From: SpSt-333 sp040751955
Lineage (GTDB): Bacteria; Bacteroidota; Ignavibacteria; UBA10030; UBA8401
Assembly: GCA_040751955.1 (NCBI GenBank)
Contig: JBFMFY010000002.1
Coordinates: 62,001 to 126,000, forward strand
Direction of reading: 5' to 3'
Length of the DNA: 64,000 bases
Both the position numbers and the translations under genes were made by a program. The notes beneath the pieces were generated by a model, which saw only the letters and a program-made list of their open reading frames with translations, ran no database searches and was not told the DNA's origin. Positions 34,671 to 42,844 of this stretch are shown piece by piece (positions within the stretch are counted from its first letter, which is position 1; each line of letters opens with the position of its first letter).

Positions 34671-34762
34671 TGTCATCCTGAGCAAGTGAGCGAAGCGAGC
34701 GCGTCGAAGGATGCTTCGACGCGTCACATTAAAAAAGCAACTGTGACTTGCTCAGCATGACT
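34671..34762. repeat. dispersed palindromic element
   Basis: TGTCATCCTGAGCAAGT at 34671-34687 pairs with ACTTGCTCAGCATGACT ending at 34762. Inside, CGCGTCGAAG and CTTCGACGCG at 34700-34723 form a second hairpin. Same family as 26521. It lies between converging genes. Confidence 0.85.
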
Positions 34763-34807
34763 ATGATTTAAGAATGTTACGTAAGACTACTGTTGAGACC
34801 ACCCGTA

Positions 34808-36100
34808 CTATACCACAACCTTCGTGGCGAGACGTTCCATAATTTTATCGGCGATGAACTTTGCATCGTCACGGATGCCGTAGATGATGCCGGACTTCCG
34901 CGTGCGCAGCCACGGGAATCCTATGAAGTACAATCCTTCCACATCAGAGATCCCGTTTTTGTGTAGCGGCAACCCGTGTTTGTCGAGGACGGGAATGTGT
35001 ATCCAACTGAAATCGGCAGTGAATCCAGTTGTCCAGATGATCGTGCCGATTCCCTCTTTTTTTATGTCGAGGGAAGCAATATCCGAAGCGCACGATGCCT
35101 CAATGTCCGGCTGATCCGCTTCATCATACTCGTTCTCTGGTGCATCCATTCCCGACGTAATGATGAACTCGTCGATCATCTTTTTAACCGTCAGTGAAAA
35201 CTCATCTGCAAAATGGACGCTCTGCGCGGCATTCAGTTGAAAGTACAGCGTCGTATTGTCGGCGTTTTCAAGCCGCCCGAGGATCGTTGCGCCGTCGCGC
35301 GCGAGTGACTGCAAACTGACCGTGTGTCCCAACGGTCCAATGCCGGAGACTTGCGGCTGCGTCATGGAGAGAATGCGCGGATCGGGGACTTTGTCCGCCG
35401 GCATTTCAGTAAATTTCAGCAGCGTCAGCCATTCGAAAATATCCTTTCCTCTGTACCGCCGCGGTACGCGAGCAACCAGACTTGAAGCGAGAAATACTTT
35501 TTTTCCTGCCTGCAGCAACTCTTCGGCGATCTGGCAGCCCGATTGCGCACTGCCGACAACGAGGACGGCGCCATCAGGAAGTTGTCGTGGATTTTTATAC
35601 GTGCAGGTATGCAACTGCACAATCGACTCAGGAATTTCTTTTGCAAACGGCGGGACCTTCTTTTCATTCATGCATCCGGAAGCGACAACAATGCTGGTAC
35701 ACCGCAGATTCCGTTCAACACCATTCTCCGAGGTTGCGACATTGAAATACGGAGATTGTTTTTCAACGCTGAGAACGTTCGTTTGCTCGCGAACGGGTAA
35801 ACTGAATTTTTCGGCGTACGATTGGAGCGAGTGAATGAATTCCGCAACAGAAGAAAAACCTTCGGGATTATCTCCGCAGTATTCATCACCCGGAAGGACA
35901 CTCAATGCGTTGGGTGTGTTCAGTGCAAACGAATCCCACCGCTGCGACCGCCATGTCTGTCCGATCAGTCCTCGTTCCAGCACGATATGACGGATATTGT
36001 GTTGAGAAAGAAAATAGCTGATACTCAGTCCGGCATGTCCGGCGCCGGTAATAATGACGTCGTAGATCGCGTCATCTTGATGTTGTAGCTGTTCCCCCAT
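34808..36100 (-). CDS. flavin-containing monooxygenase-like FAD/NAD(P) oxidoreductase
   Basis: 430 residues. FAD site: DVIITGAGHAGLSISYFLSQ at 14-33, then GLIGQTWRSQRWDSFALNTPNALSVLPG. Second Rossmann site for NADPH: AVLVVGSAQSGCQIAEELLQAGKKVFLASS near residue 180. The late IIWTTGFTADFSW and LYFIGFPWLRTRKSGIIYGIRDDA complete the pattern of class B flavoprotein monooxygenases, including those once labelled potassium-transport flavoproteins. They oxygenate soft nucleophiles or ketones; substrate unknown. A short broken gene lies 18 bases upstream. Confidence 0.9.
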   Translation of the reverse strand: MGEQLQHQDDAIYDVIITGAGHAGLSISYFLSQHNIRHIVLERGLIGQTWRSQRWDSFALNTPNALSVLPGDEYCGDNPEGFSSVAEFIHSLQSYAEKFSLPVREQTNVLSVEKQSPYFNVATSENGVERNLRCTSIVVASGCMNEKKVPPFAKEIPESIVQLHTCTYKNPRQLPDGAVLVVGSAQSGCQIAEELLQAGKKVFLASSLVARVPRRYRGKDIFEWLTLLKFTEMPADKVPDPRILSMTQPQVSGIGPLGHTVSLQSLARDGATILGRLENADNTTLYFQLNAAQSVHFADEFSLTVKKMIDEFIITSGMDAPENEYDEADQPDIEASCASDIASLDIKKEGIGTIIWTTGFTADFSWIHIPVLDKHGLPLHKNGISDVEGLYFIGFPWLRTRKSGIIYGIRDDAKFIADKIMERLATKVVV

Positions 36101-36118
36101 GGAGTGTTCCAGATGTTT

Positions 36119-36308
36119 TCACAAACCGACATCGTACGCCGTGTTCATGGATCGTCGGAATTCCTCTTCGTTGTCGTGTTCGTTGTAAATTTTAAATTGA
36201 TGACTGTAATCGTCTTTTGGAAAATAGACAATAGCATGGAATTTTTTATTTTCGATTTGTTCTTTCAATCAAATAATCACTTTCGATGTAATTTTTTTCA
36301 TCGAACAT
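36119..36308 (-). pseudogene. small unknown protein, frameshifted
   Basis: ATG at 36308 with GAGGAG 6 bases upstream opens MFDEKNYIESDYLIERTNRK, then stops at 36246. One base over, the frame reads on as NKKFHAIVYFPKDD and then HQFKIYNEHDNEEEFRRS to a TGA at 36119-36121. Both parts look like real protein and join in an A-rich run (AAAATAAAAAA), so a single-base indel in a gene of about 62 codons is likely. It sits directly upstream of the monooxygenase on the same strand. No family recognised. A sequencing error is the alternative. Confidence 0.45.
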
Positions 36309-36335
36309 CGCCACTCCTCGTTCTTATCATGTCGC

Positions 36336-37031
36336 TCATTTTCCCATATACATGAATCGGAACGGAATTTTCGGTTGACGAGGACTGGTCGTCTCAAGAT
36401 AAAAATATGTATCGGTAAGAGTTTTTGTGCGTGGGGTGTAGATAAAAGAAATTGTAATGCTATCTGAAGGATTGACCGTACGGAGAGCGATCCCTGTGCG
36501 GATCGACGTATCGGTACTCGTAACGCCGCGGAATGTGATCGTTTCCGGTGATGTATTCTTGAAAACGAATGATGCTGTTGACGGCACGCCGACATTCGAC
36601 GAACCGAAATTTAGGATCGGCATTTTCGGCACCACGTCCAATTCTGTTGTGACCGTTCCCGTGATTACGGCATCTACGAACATCGCCGCCGGATCGTTCG
36701 ATTGGATCGTAACTGTCTTCGTGATCTTTCCATCGAACCCGGCTGAATTGTACGACACCTCAATCGTATCGGCGGCACCCGGTGCAAGCGTCGGTACCGA
36801 ATTTTTTGCCGACGTACACCCGCACGACGTTTCAATACGGGAGATCGTCAATGGCTTGTTACCGGTGTTGCTTACTACCAGGTTGATCTTTTTTATCTCT
36901 CCCCGGTAGATCGTTCCCAGATCAAATTTTTTACTGTTCAGACGGATTTTCGGCTGTGCGGCAAGCATACCTGTGCCAAGAATAAGCGATGCAAGCATAC
37001 CGAGGGAGAATAAAACGCGTGTCATGAACAT
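36336..37031 (-). CDS. DUF1573 domain protein (secreted)
   Basis: 231 residues with signal peptide (LFSLGMLASLILGTGMLAA-QP) and two immunoglobulin-like ASPM/SPD-2/Hydin-type units. The first has KKFDLGTIYRGEIKKINLVVSNTGNKPLTISRIETSCGCTSAK, where CGC is the family mark, and the second LDVVPKMPILNFGSSNVGVPSTASFVFKNTS. DUF1573 proteins are common in Bacteroidota envelopes; role unknown. GTCGAA-type purines precede the start, and an ATG two codons in is equally possible. Confidence 0.88.
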   Translation of the reverse strand: MFMTRVLFSLGMLASLILGTGMLAAQPKIRLNSKKFDLGTIYRGEIKKINLVVSNTGNKPLTISRIETSCGCTSAKNSVPTLAPGAADTIEVSYNSAGFDGKITKTVTIQSNDPAAMFVDAVITGTVTTELDVVPKMPILNFGSSNVGVPSTASFVFKNTSPETITFRGVTSTDTSIRTGIALRTVNPSDSITISFIYTPRTKTLTDTYFYLETTSPRQPKIPFRFMYMGK

Positions 37032-37188
37032 TCCAAATTCTGTTCCTTCAAGATAAACTTTTCTTGGATGAAAGGGAAAAGAAATTTAGAGGAGTTCAAG
37101 CAGACGTGGTTTGCCTGGGCTTGATGTGATCATGAGACAAAATAAAAAAAATAGTTTATATTCATAGAGCGCAGTTGTAATTCTTCTA

Positions 37189-38124
37189 ATGAAAGAAAGA
37201 GATATGATCAACCGTTCGTTCACTTGGAAAACGATCTTTGCCTTTACCGCCATTTACGTTATTTGGGGATCGACGTATCTTGCGATCCGTTATGCTGTTG
37301 AAACGATCCCGCCGTTCCTGATGATGGGTGCCCGTTCAGTGATTGCCGGATTGATACTGGTCTTGTGGAGCCGCTCCAGAGGAGCAGTTGAACTCCGTCG
37401 GGAACACCTTCCGGCATTGTTCATCATCGGCATTTCGTTCTTCCTTGTTGGGCACGGACTGCTGGCATGGGCGCAGCAGCGTGTTCCATCGGGACTTGCC
37501 GCAGTGCTTGTGGCGTCTGAACCGTTGACGATCTTTTTAATTGAACGGTTCTTCACCCGCGATACAAAAATAAAGATGCAAGGGATGTTTGGTTTGCTGT
37601 TGGGATTTGCAGCGATCGTTTATTTGATTGCTTCAACAAAGGGAATCGATACCTCGGACACCGATATTTTCGCCTCCATTGCCATCGTCTTTGGCGCATC
37701 GTCCTGGGCGGCGGGAGCGGTTTATTCGCGTGTTGCAAAACTTCCCGGTTCTCCGGTCACTTCAGCCGGGATTGAATTGATCATTGGCGGCATCTTCCTG
37801 CTGCTCGCCGGCGCTGCGTTCGGCGAAATGCGGGAGTTTAGAATAGATGCTGTGTCGCTCCGCTCACTGCTCTCACTCGGATATCTGATTGTTTTCGGTT
37901 CTGTTATTACATTCAGTGCGTACATCTGGCTGCTTGGGCATACATCTGCCACGCGTATTTCTACTCATACGTATGTCAATCCTTTGATCGCAATTTTGCT
38001 CGGATGGCTGATCGCAAGTGAAGAGTTGACGATCGAGATGCTCATTGCGACGGTATTCATTGTTATCTCCGTTGCACTCGTACTGAATGATCCGCAAAAG
38101 TCTTCTTCACGAGATTCGCACTGA
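37189..38124 (+). CDS. EamA family transporter (YedA-like)
   Basis: 311 residues with ten hydrophobic helices and two EamA repeats: IYVIWGSTYLAIRYAVETIPPFLMMGARSVIAG in the first and YLIVFGSVITFSAYIWLLGHTSATRISTHTYVNPLIAILLGWLIASEEL in the second, the latter close to YedA-type exporters. A start at 37204 (MINRSFTWKTIF) is also possible. Substrate unknown. Confidence 0.93.
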   Translation: MKERDMINRSFTWKTIFAFTAIYVIWGSTYLAIRYAVETIPPFLMMGARSVIAGLILVLWSRSRGAVELRREHLPALFIIGISFFLVGHGLLAWAQQRVPSGLAAVLVASEPLTIFLIERFFTRDTKIKMQGMFGLLLGFAAIVYLIASTKGIDTSDTDIFASIAIVFGASSWAAGAVYSRVAKLPGSPVTSAGIELIIGGIFLLLAGAAFGEMREFRIDAVSLRSLLSLGYLIVFGSVITFSAYIWLLGHTSATRISTHTYVNPLIAILLGWLIASEELTIEMLIATVFIVISVALVLNDPQKSSSRDSH

Positions 38125-38214
38125 CATCAGTTGTTTGCTTGACCAGTTTGTCGCATTTTTACAATCGGTCTCGTCTTTCCTTTGTTATATTATGTGAAAC
38201 ATGATGGAGGGAAT

Positions 38215-38646
38215 ATGCTCAACGATATGATCCTGAAAAAAGAAACTGTGTTCAACGCTCCTGTCGAAGCGGTGTGGGATGCACTGACGAATCCGGAGAA
38301 GATCAAATTATATTTGTTCGGAACGAAAGCGATCTCTGATTGGAAGGAGGGGAGTCCGCTTCTCTTTACGGGAGAATGGAATGGGAAGCAGTACACGGAC
38401 AAAGGAACAATACTGACATTTGAGAAGAACAAAATATTCCGGTACAACTATTGGAGTTCATTCTCTCCGCTGCCCGATGCACCGGAGAACTATTCCGTTC
38501 TCACATTTATCTTGTCATCAAACGGCGGTAAAACACAACTGACACTCGAACAAAAAGGATTCGTCGATGAGAAAGCATACAATCATTCCGTCGAAAATTG
38601 GGAATCGGTAATGAAAACTATGAGAGAAATCGTGGAAAAGGGGTAG
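38215..38646 (+). CDS. SRPBCC/AHSA1-domain protein
   Basis: 143 residues from the ATG at 38215, which follows TGGAGGGA; a start at 38182 reads through the ribosome site. Marks: ETVFNAPVEAVWDALTNPEKIKLYLFG, GEWNGKQYTDKGTILTFEKNKIFRYNYWSSFS and the last helix VENWESVMKTMREIVEK. START-like ligand-binding fold, ligand unknown. Confidence 0.9.
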   Translation: MLNDMILKKETVFNAPVEAVWDALTNPEKIKLYLFGTKAISDWKEGSPLLFTGEWNGKQYTDKGTILTFEKNKIFRYNYWSSFSPLPDAPENYSVLTFILSSNGGKTQLTLEQKGFVDEKAYNHSVENWESVMKTMREIVEKG

Positions 38647-38652
38647 AAGATT

Positions 38653-39219
38653 CTATCGGATCGTCCCGAAACGCTTGTTTGCTGCAGTCATCCTGATGAA
38701 ATACCGTAAACGCTTCCTGAATTCAGCCGGACGCTTGCGCGCGCCGTCGATCCAACCGACACGGATGTGTTTGTACGCCGCGGGAAATTTTCGGAAGTTT
38801 TTCCATACTACCGGATCGGATTTCAATACATCGAGAATATCTTTCGGCAGTAAAAATTTTTTTGGTGCGGATGTCTTCTTTTCAAGATGAAGTTTAATAC
38901 GTTCGAGTCCGAAGCGTGTCATCTTTTTCGCTTTGATAAGCCGCCGGACTCGTTCCTTGTTCAGCTCGGAAAGAATACTCTTCGGTCTTCGCGGACTGAA
39001 TCGCTGATACCAACTTTGATTGTCGCGTGGTTTTGTAATACTATCGATCCATCCGTAACAGAGCGCTTCTTCCACTGCAGCGTTATACGGAATACGGGGC
39101 TTTCCGCTTTCTTTCCTGTAGTAGATCAGCCAAATCTCCGCAGCGGTCGTGTGGTTTTTTGATAACCACGATCTCCATTGTTTCCGGTTTGTAACATACA
39201 ACGTAGTACCGACTTCCAT
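38653..39219 (-). CDS. YdeI/OmpD-associated family protein
   Basis: 188 residues. N-terminal YVTNRKQWRSWLSKNHTTAAEIWLIYYRKESGKP, then EEALCYGWIDSITKPRDNQSWYQRFSPRRPKSILSELN and the C-terminal AANKRFGTIR-like end are diagnostic of the YdeI family, which in Salmonella is linked to resistance to cationic peptides. Its role here is unproven. Converges with the AHSA1 gene, leaving only 6 bases. Confidence 0.9.
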   Translation of the reverse strand: MEVGTTLYVTNRKQWRSWLSKNHTTAAEIWLIYYRKESGKPRIPYNAAVEEALCYGWIDSITKPRDNQSWYQRFSPRRPKSILSELNKERVRRLIKAKKMTRFGLERIKLHLEKKTSAPKKFLLPKDILDVLKSDPVVWKNFRKFPAAYKHIRVGWIDGARKRPAEFRKRLRYFIRMTAANKRFGTIR

Positions 39220-39232
39220 ATTCTGTCTGATA

Positions 39233-39580
39233 TCAATGGATTGTTTCGTTACCCAGTGGGCGTCCAGTCAGCGAGTACATTTCAGGGGAGCCGGGTTTCA
39301 GCAAACACGCATTCCCGAAAACTCTTGTGAGTGCATTATTGATGGATTCAACAACTGCATTGAGGTCCTGCTCGCTTGCAACCTCACCTCGATAGAATGT
39401 GTCTTTTTCGCCGTTGAGTCGTTGTATAAAATGCACCCATTCGAATGCGCCGTTCTTTTTCTTTTTTGCGAGCAGTTTGTAAAATCCGATATCGGGGATC
39501 TGTGGCGTAATCCACGCTCCGGCGATTGATTCTCCTTCGCCGATATTCATTACCGCTTGAACGGAAGATGGGTCGCTCAT
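39233..39580 (-). CDS. hypothetical protein
   Basis: 115 residues from the ATG at 39580 (a GTG directly before it is also possible). No family recognised. It is soluble, with IPDIGFYKLLAKKKKNGAFEWVHFIQRLNGEKDTFYRGEV followed by a helix, and ends GRPLGNETIH. It follows the STAS-like gene by 7 bases on the same strand, so the two probably act together. Confidence 0.65.
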   Translation of the reverse strand: MSDPSSVQAVMNIGEGESIAGAWITPQIPDIGFYKLLAKKKKNGAFEWVHFIQRLNGEKDTFYRGEVASEQDLNAVVESINNALTRVFGNACLLKPGSPEMYSLTGRPLGNETIH

Positions 39581-39587
39581 CACAGGC

Positions 39588-39968
39588 TCACTTTTTTTTG
39601 TTCAATAGCCAATGCAATGCCGCGGAGGTTTCGTAAAACAATTCCACATTCACTCCGCGGATGTGGGCAAGATTTTCTGCAAACTTTAATCCTCGTTTAT
39701 TGTGCGCAGTATTCAGGTCAACATAAGCCAAGCGGGCTCCGATGGTTTTCGCCTTCGTGAAGTTCTTAGTAATGACCTCGAAAATTTCAAATGTATCCAG
39801 ATTAGATCCCGTGAGGTTTTCTTCGATAAGTACGTTGCTGCAGTGATACTGCAGACATGCATCATACACGTCATTGAAATAGCCCAGTACATTTTCCAAT
39901 GTGTTTTTACCTTCAACTTTCACGTGCAAGTATTCTTCTTTGAATTCGATTTTTACTGTATAACTCAT
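39588..39968 (-). CDS. STAS/SpoIIAA-like domain protein
   Basis: 126 residues forming one alpha/beta domain: YTVKIEFKEEYLHVKVEGKNTLENVLGYFNDVYDACLQYHCSNVLIEENLTG, then IGARLAYVDLNTAHNKRGLKFAENLAHIRGVNVELF. The order of strands and helices matches the small STAS-like proteins of Bacteroidota. The Ser/Thr phosphorylation site of true SpoIIAA (DSS) is not present, so it is unlikely to be a classical anti-anti-sigma factor. Confidence 0.7.
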   Translation of the reverse strand: MSYTVKIEFKEEYLHVKVEGKNTLENVLGYFNDVYDACLQYHCSNVLIEENLTGSNLDTFEIFEVITKNFTKAKTIGARLAYVDLNTAHNKRGLKFAENLAHIRGVNVELFYETSAALHWLLNKKK

Positions 39969-40048
39969 AGCGTATTTTAAAGGTAAATATTTTTGTGTAC
40001 AGATAATTTGATTGGTATACTATAGGTGACATGTAAAAATAGCAAAAA

Positions 40049-40903
40049 TTATTTAAGAATTTTGATAATTGCAGAGTAATCTTCTTTTCCAAGTCCCTGT
40101 AATACTGCCTGCTCCAACACTAATTTCATCGCTTCAGAAATCGGTGCTTTCAAAGAAAATGTTTGCGCTGCACGAAGAAACAGATTGGTATCCTTCAGTA
40201 AATTTTCAAGGAAGAATCGGGGAGCAAAATTATTTTCCAGGATAGATTTTCCCTTGGTCTGATACATTACTGAATTAAGTGCAGAAAAATTCAACACTTC
40301 AAGCACCTTTTCTCCCCCGATCCCGGCACGATCTGCATACACCAACGCTTGTGAAAGTGTTCCGATCATACCCGTGATAAATGAATTCATAATCAGTTTC
40401 ATGCTTGATGCCTGCTCTGATCGAGGGAACCGCCAGATTCTATTGCCGAGGATTTTTAATGTGGTTTCAGCTTTTGCAAACGCTTCGTCGGTGCCGCCAA
40501 CAAACAGCATGAGCGACCCATCGGTAGCCTGAGGAATGCTGCCGAGCACAGGCGAGTGGAGAAAATACCTGCCGCTTTGGCTGAATTCTTTTTCAAGGGA
40601 TGAAGTAAGGGAAGGGGAAACGGTGCTGCAATCGATATGAAGAGATTCCTTCCGCAATGTCGATTCTATCTGTGTTGCAGTTGACCGCAATGCCTCGTCA
40701 TTTGTCAGCATGGTGATGATAACATCTGTTCTTGCGGCAACTTCTGCGGGGGATGTTTCGAGAATCGCTCCTTTCCGTACAAGTGGGGCGCATTTTTCTT
40801 TTGTTCGATTGAATATGTGAACCGTGTACCCGGCATCGATGAGTCGCATCGCCATCGGTGCCCCCATCAGTCCAATCCCGATGAATCCAATTGTTTGTTT
40901 CAT
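40049..40903 (-). CDS. 3-hydroxyisobutyrate dehydrogenase-family NAD(P) oxidoreductase
   Basis: 284 residues. The NAD(P) fold starts IGFIGIGLMGAPMAMRLIDAGYTVHIFNRT, with the Arg after the second strand favouring NADP. The substrate loop reads DCSTVSPSLT, and HSPVLGSIPQATDGSLMLFVGG and SSMKLIMNSF follow, where Lys is the catalytic residue. These enzymes oxidise beta-hydroxyacids or reduce succinic semialdehyde/glyoxylate. Four bases downstream of the CHAD gene. Confidence 0.92.
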   Translation of the reverse strand: MKQTIGFIGIGLMGAPMAMRLIDAGYTVHIFNRTKEKCAPLVRKGAILETSPAEVAARTDVIITMLTNDEALRSTATQIESTLRKESLHIDCSTVSPSLTSSLEKEFSQSGRYFLHSPVLGSIPQATDGSLMLFVGGTDEAFAKAETTLKILGNRIWRFPRSEQASSMKLIMNSFITGMIGTLSQALVYADRAGIGGEKVLEVLNFSALNSVMYQTKGKSILENNFAPRFFLENLLKDTNLFLRAAQTFSLKAPISEAMKLVLEQAVLQGLGKEDYSAIIKILK

Positions 40904-40907
40904 AGCA

Positions 40908-41855
40908 TTATCGTTGTGTAGTGACCAGATCGGTTAATTTTTTCCATGTAAGATCCCGTTCCGCTTGTTTCCATATCCGTGCAAACGCTTTATACTGCTT
41001 CATCTCTTCGGTTCTTGCAGTATCTGCAAGATACAAAATTCCTTTTTCAATACGTGAAAATTGCGACGTGTCTCCGAAGAATTTTGCGGTCCGCTTCCGT
41101 TCCTTTTCAATGAATTGCGGCAGCGTTTGCAGCCACACAGTGCAGTCATGCATCTCTCCCAGCGTATCCTGAATTGCCCGTACGATTTTGATGAACCGTT
41201 TCAGTCTTCCGCGATACACGGAGTTGAAAATTTCCATCACATATCTCAGCCGTTTTGCGGCAATACGCATCTGATGCAACTGAATGGTTGCCGAAGGCTG
41301 ATGCACAAATTGTTCGAAGGAAAGAAGCGATGAGAGGTGAACGACAACCTCGCGCGTCGCGCGCTGCCGCAGCGTCAACGGCAAGCGGCGTTTCGGCATC
41401 GGCGCGGTGAGTGCGCGTTGCATGATTTCGACGACGCGATGCCGTTCAAAATATTTTATTGCCGCCTCAATCTTTGCAGTTTGTTTTTCCCGTTTCTGTT
41501 TCAATCGTAACGCCAATCGCTCCAGACCGAACCGATACTTTCGCGGGAGAAAATTTGTCAATAAGCGCTGTATGAACAATCGCTGCACATCGCAATCGCG
41601 TGCGGCGCCTGCCGATTTCCTGAGTCTGCGTACGCACCGTTCGCAAACATGAAGCGGCTGCGCAGGGATGCAATCGGAAAAAAGCAATGCCGCAGCGTGA
41701 AATCTCCGTGAGGCAACGCGCATGTCATGGACTGCATCGATATCGCTTCTTGAGTGGACGTTATTGATTTCAGAAAGAAGAACGGCAAATCGTTTTGCAA
41801 GTGTGCGTCTGCCAAATACAAGGTACGATGGAAGGCGATGGATCATTGTTGACAA
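40908..41855 (-). CDS. CHAD domain protein
   Basis: 315 residues, highly basic and all helical. The two CHAD signature repeats are clear: DAVHDMRVASRRFHAAALLF at about 40-60 and IQLHQMRIAAKRLRYVMEIF in the second half, followed by IQDTLGEMHDC. CHAD domains bind polyphosphate through these His and Arg residues and are often fused to or near CYTH phosphatases, none of which is seen here. Four conserved Cys lie between residues 70 and 100. Operon with the methyltransferase and the dehydrogenase. Confidence 0.92.
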   Translation of the reverse strand: MSTMIHRLPSYLVFGRRTLAKRFAVLLSEINNVHSRSDIDAVHDMRVASRRFHAAALLFSDCIPAQPLHVCERCVRRLRKSAGAARDCDVQRLFIQRLLTNFLPRKYRFGLERLALRLKQKREKQTAKIEAAIKYFERHRVVEIMQRALTAPMPKRRLPLTLRQRATREVVVHLSSLLSFEQFVHQPSATIQLHQMRIAAKRLRYVMEIFNSVYRGRLKRFIKIVRAIQDTLGEMHDCTVWLQTLPQFIEKERKRTAKFFGDTSQFSRIEKGILYLADTARTEEMKQYKAFARIWKQAERDLTWKKLTDLVTTQR

Positions 41856-41885
41856 TAAATAAAAAGTGCGGACAGGCTCCTATTG

Positions 41886-42644
41886 TTATTGCTTCAAGAA
41901 TATAAAAGCATGATTTTCAAACGCCGGGAGATTTGAAAACCTGCCGTGGTTTTTGAAATAGACTTCGCGGAATCCAAAGCTGCTCATCGTTCTCCGCAGA
42001 TCATCATCCGTGATTCCCCATTGAAAGATGTTGTGAATATCCTTCCACGGCTTTTTATAATCCGGATGGATCTCGTTCGCATGGGCATACACGTATCTGT
42101 ATGTCTCCTCTCTTCCACGCGGTACGAGAGAGATATATGCTTCGATCGGAAGATCGGTCAGGCGGACGGTGTTGTTTCCTTTGATATACTGTTGATTGAA
42201 AATGACAAAGCAGGAAACATTCTTTGCATAGTTGGCAATGACCTCATTCCATGAGGGATTTGCCTGGTGCAAAAGAACATCGAAGAAAAATACCGCATCG
42301 ACCGGACCAATCGTATCGACAGTTTCTTTCCGCGCAAAATCCTGCTGCAGCACTGTCAGTGCCGGAACTTTTGAGAGTTTGTCCCGAAGTCCGTTCGGAA
42401 AGTTTGTATCGACCAAGATTCCGCGCCGGATCGGATGTTTTCGCAATGCATACAGTGAATATCCGGCATTCACGTTCCACACGCCTCCCAAATCTGCAAA
42501 CGATTGTGCGGATGGAAGAACATTCCGGAAGACCATGTCGATCAACCTCAATTTATCGGTATCGACGTAGATGTTATATCCGGACAAAAGGTTCGGAGCA
42601 TTCTTGATTATTTTTTTGATGCGATGGAGTGCAAGAGAAGTCAT
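41886..42644 (-). CDS. putative SAM-dependent methyltransferase
   Basis: 252 residues. The Rossmann start is SFADLGGVWNVNAGYSLYAL at about residue 48, in place of the usual GxGxG, then GILVDTNFPNGLRDKL (acid after the second strand), LTVLQQDFAR and AVFFFDVLLHQANPSWNEVI. The overall order fits a class I methyltransferase, but the glycine loop is altered, so activity is uncertain. The start overlaps the stop of a 33-codon ORF by ATGA. Confidence 0.65.
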   Translation of the reverse strand: MTSLALHRIKKIIKNAPNLLSGYNIYVDTDKLRLIDMVFRNVLPSAQSFADLGGVWNVNAGYSLYALRKHPIRRGILVDTNFPNGLRDKLSKVPALTVLQQDFARKETVDTIGPVDAVFFFDVLLHQANPSWNEVIANYAKNVSCFVIFNQQYIKGNNTVRLTDLPIEAYISLVPRGREETYRYVYAHANEIHPDYKKPWKDIHNIFQWGITDDDLRRTMSSFGFREVYFKNHGRFSNLPAFENHAFIFLKQ

Positions 42645-42742
42645 GATTGTGCCGGCAGATATTTTTCTTTGATGATATTCAGATGAAGCAGTTTATATCC
42701 TGCAAGAGAGTAGATTACCACTCGTACTAATATAATGAACAT
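42641..42742 (-). CDS. 33-residue small ORF coupled to the methyltransferase
   Basis: ATG at 42742, after a purine-rich AGAAAGATAA, opens MFIILVRVVIYSLAGYKLL, a probable membrane segment, and ends KEKYLPAQS with a TGA that overlaps the methyltransferase ATG. The coupling and the short length suggest a leader peptide or a tiny membrane protein. No homologue recognised. Confidence 0.4.
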   Translation of the reverse strand: MFIILVRVVIYSLAGYKLLHLNIIKEKYLPAQS

Positions 42743-42844
42743 TTATCTTTCTGCCGCGCAACTAGTCATTCCCACGAATGGCGGCGAAGAGTTTTGTGAC
42801 GCTTACATTTGTTTCTTTGATTTCCGCAGCCACACGTTGCATTA

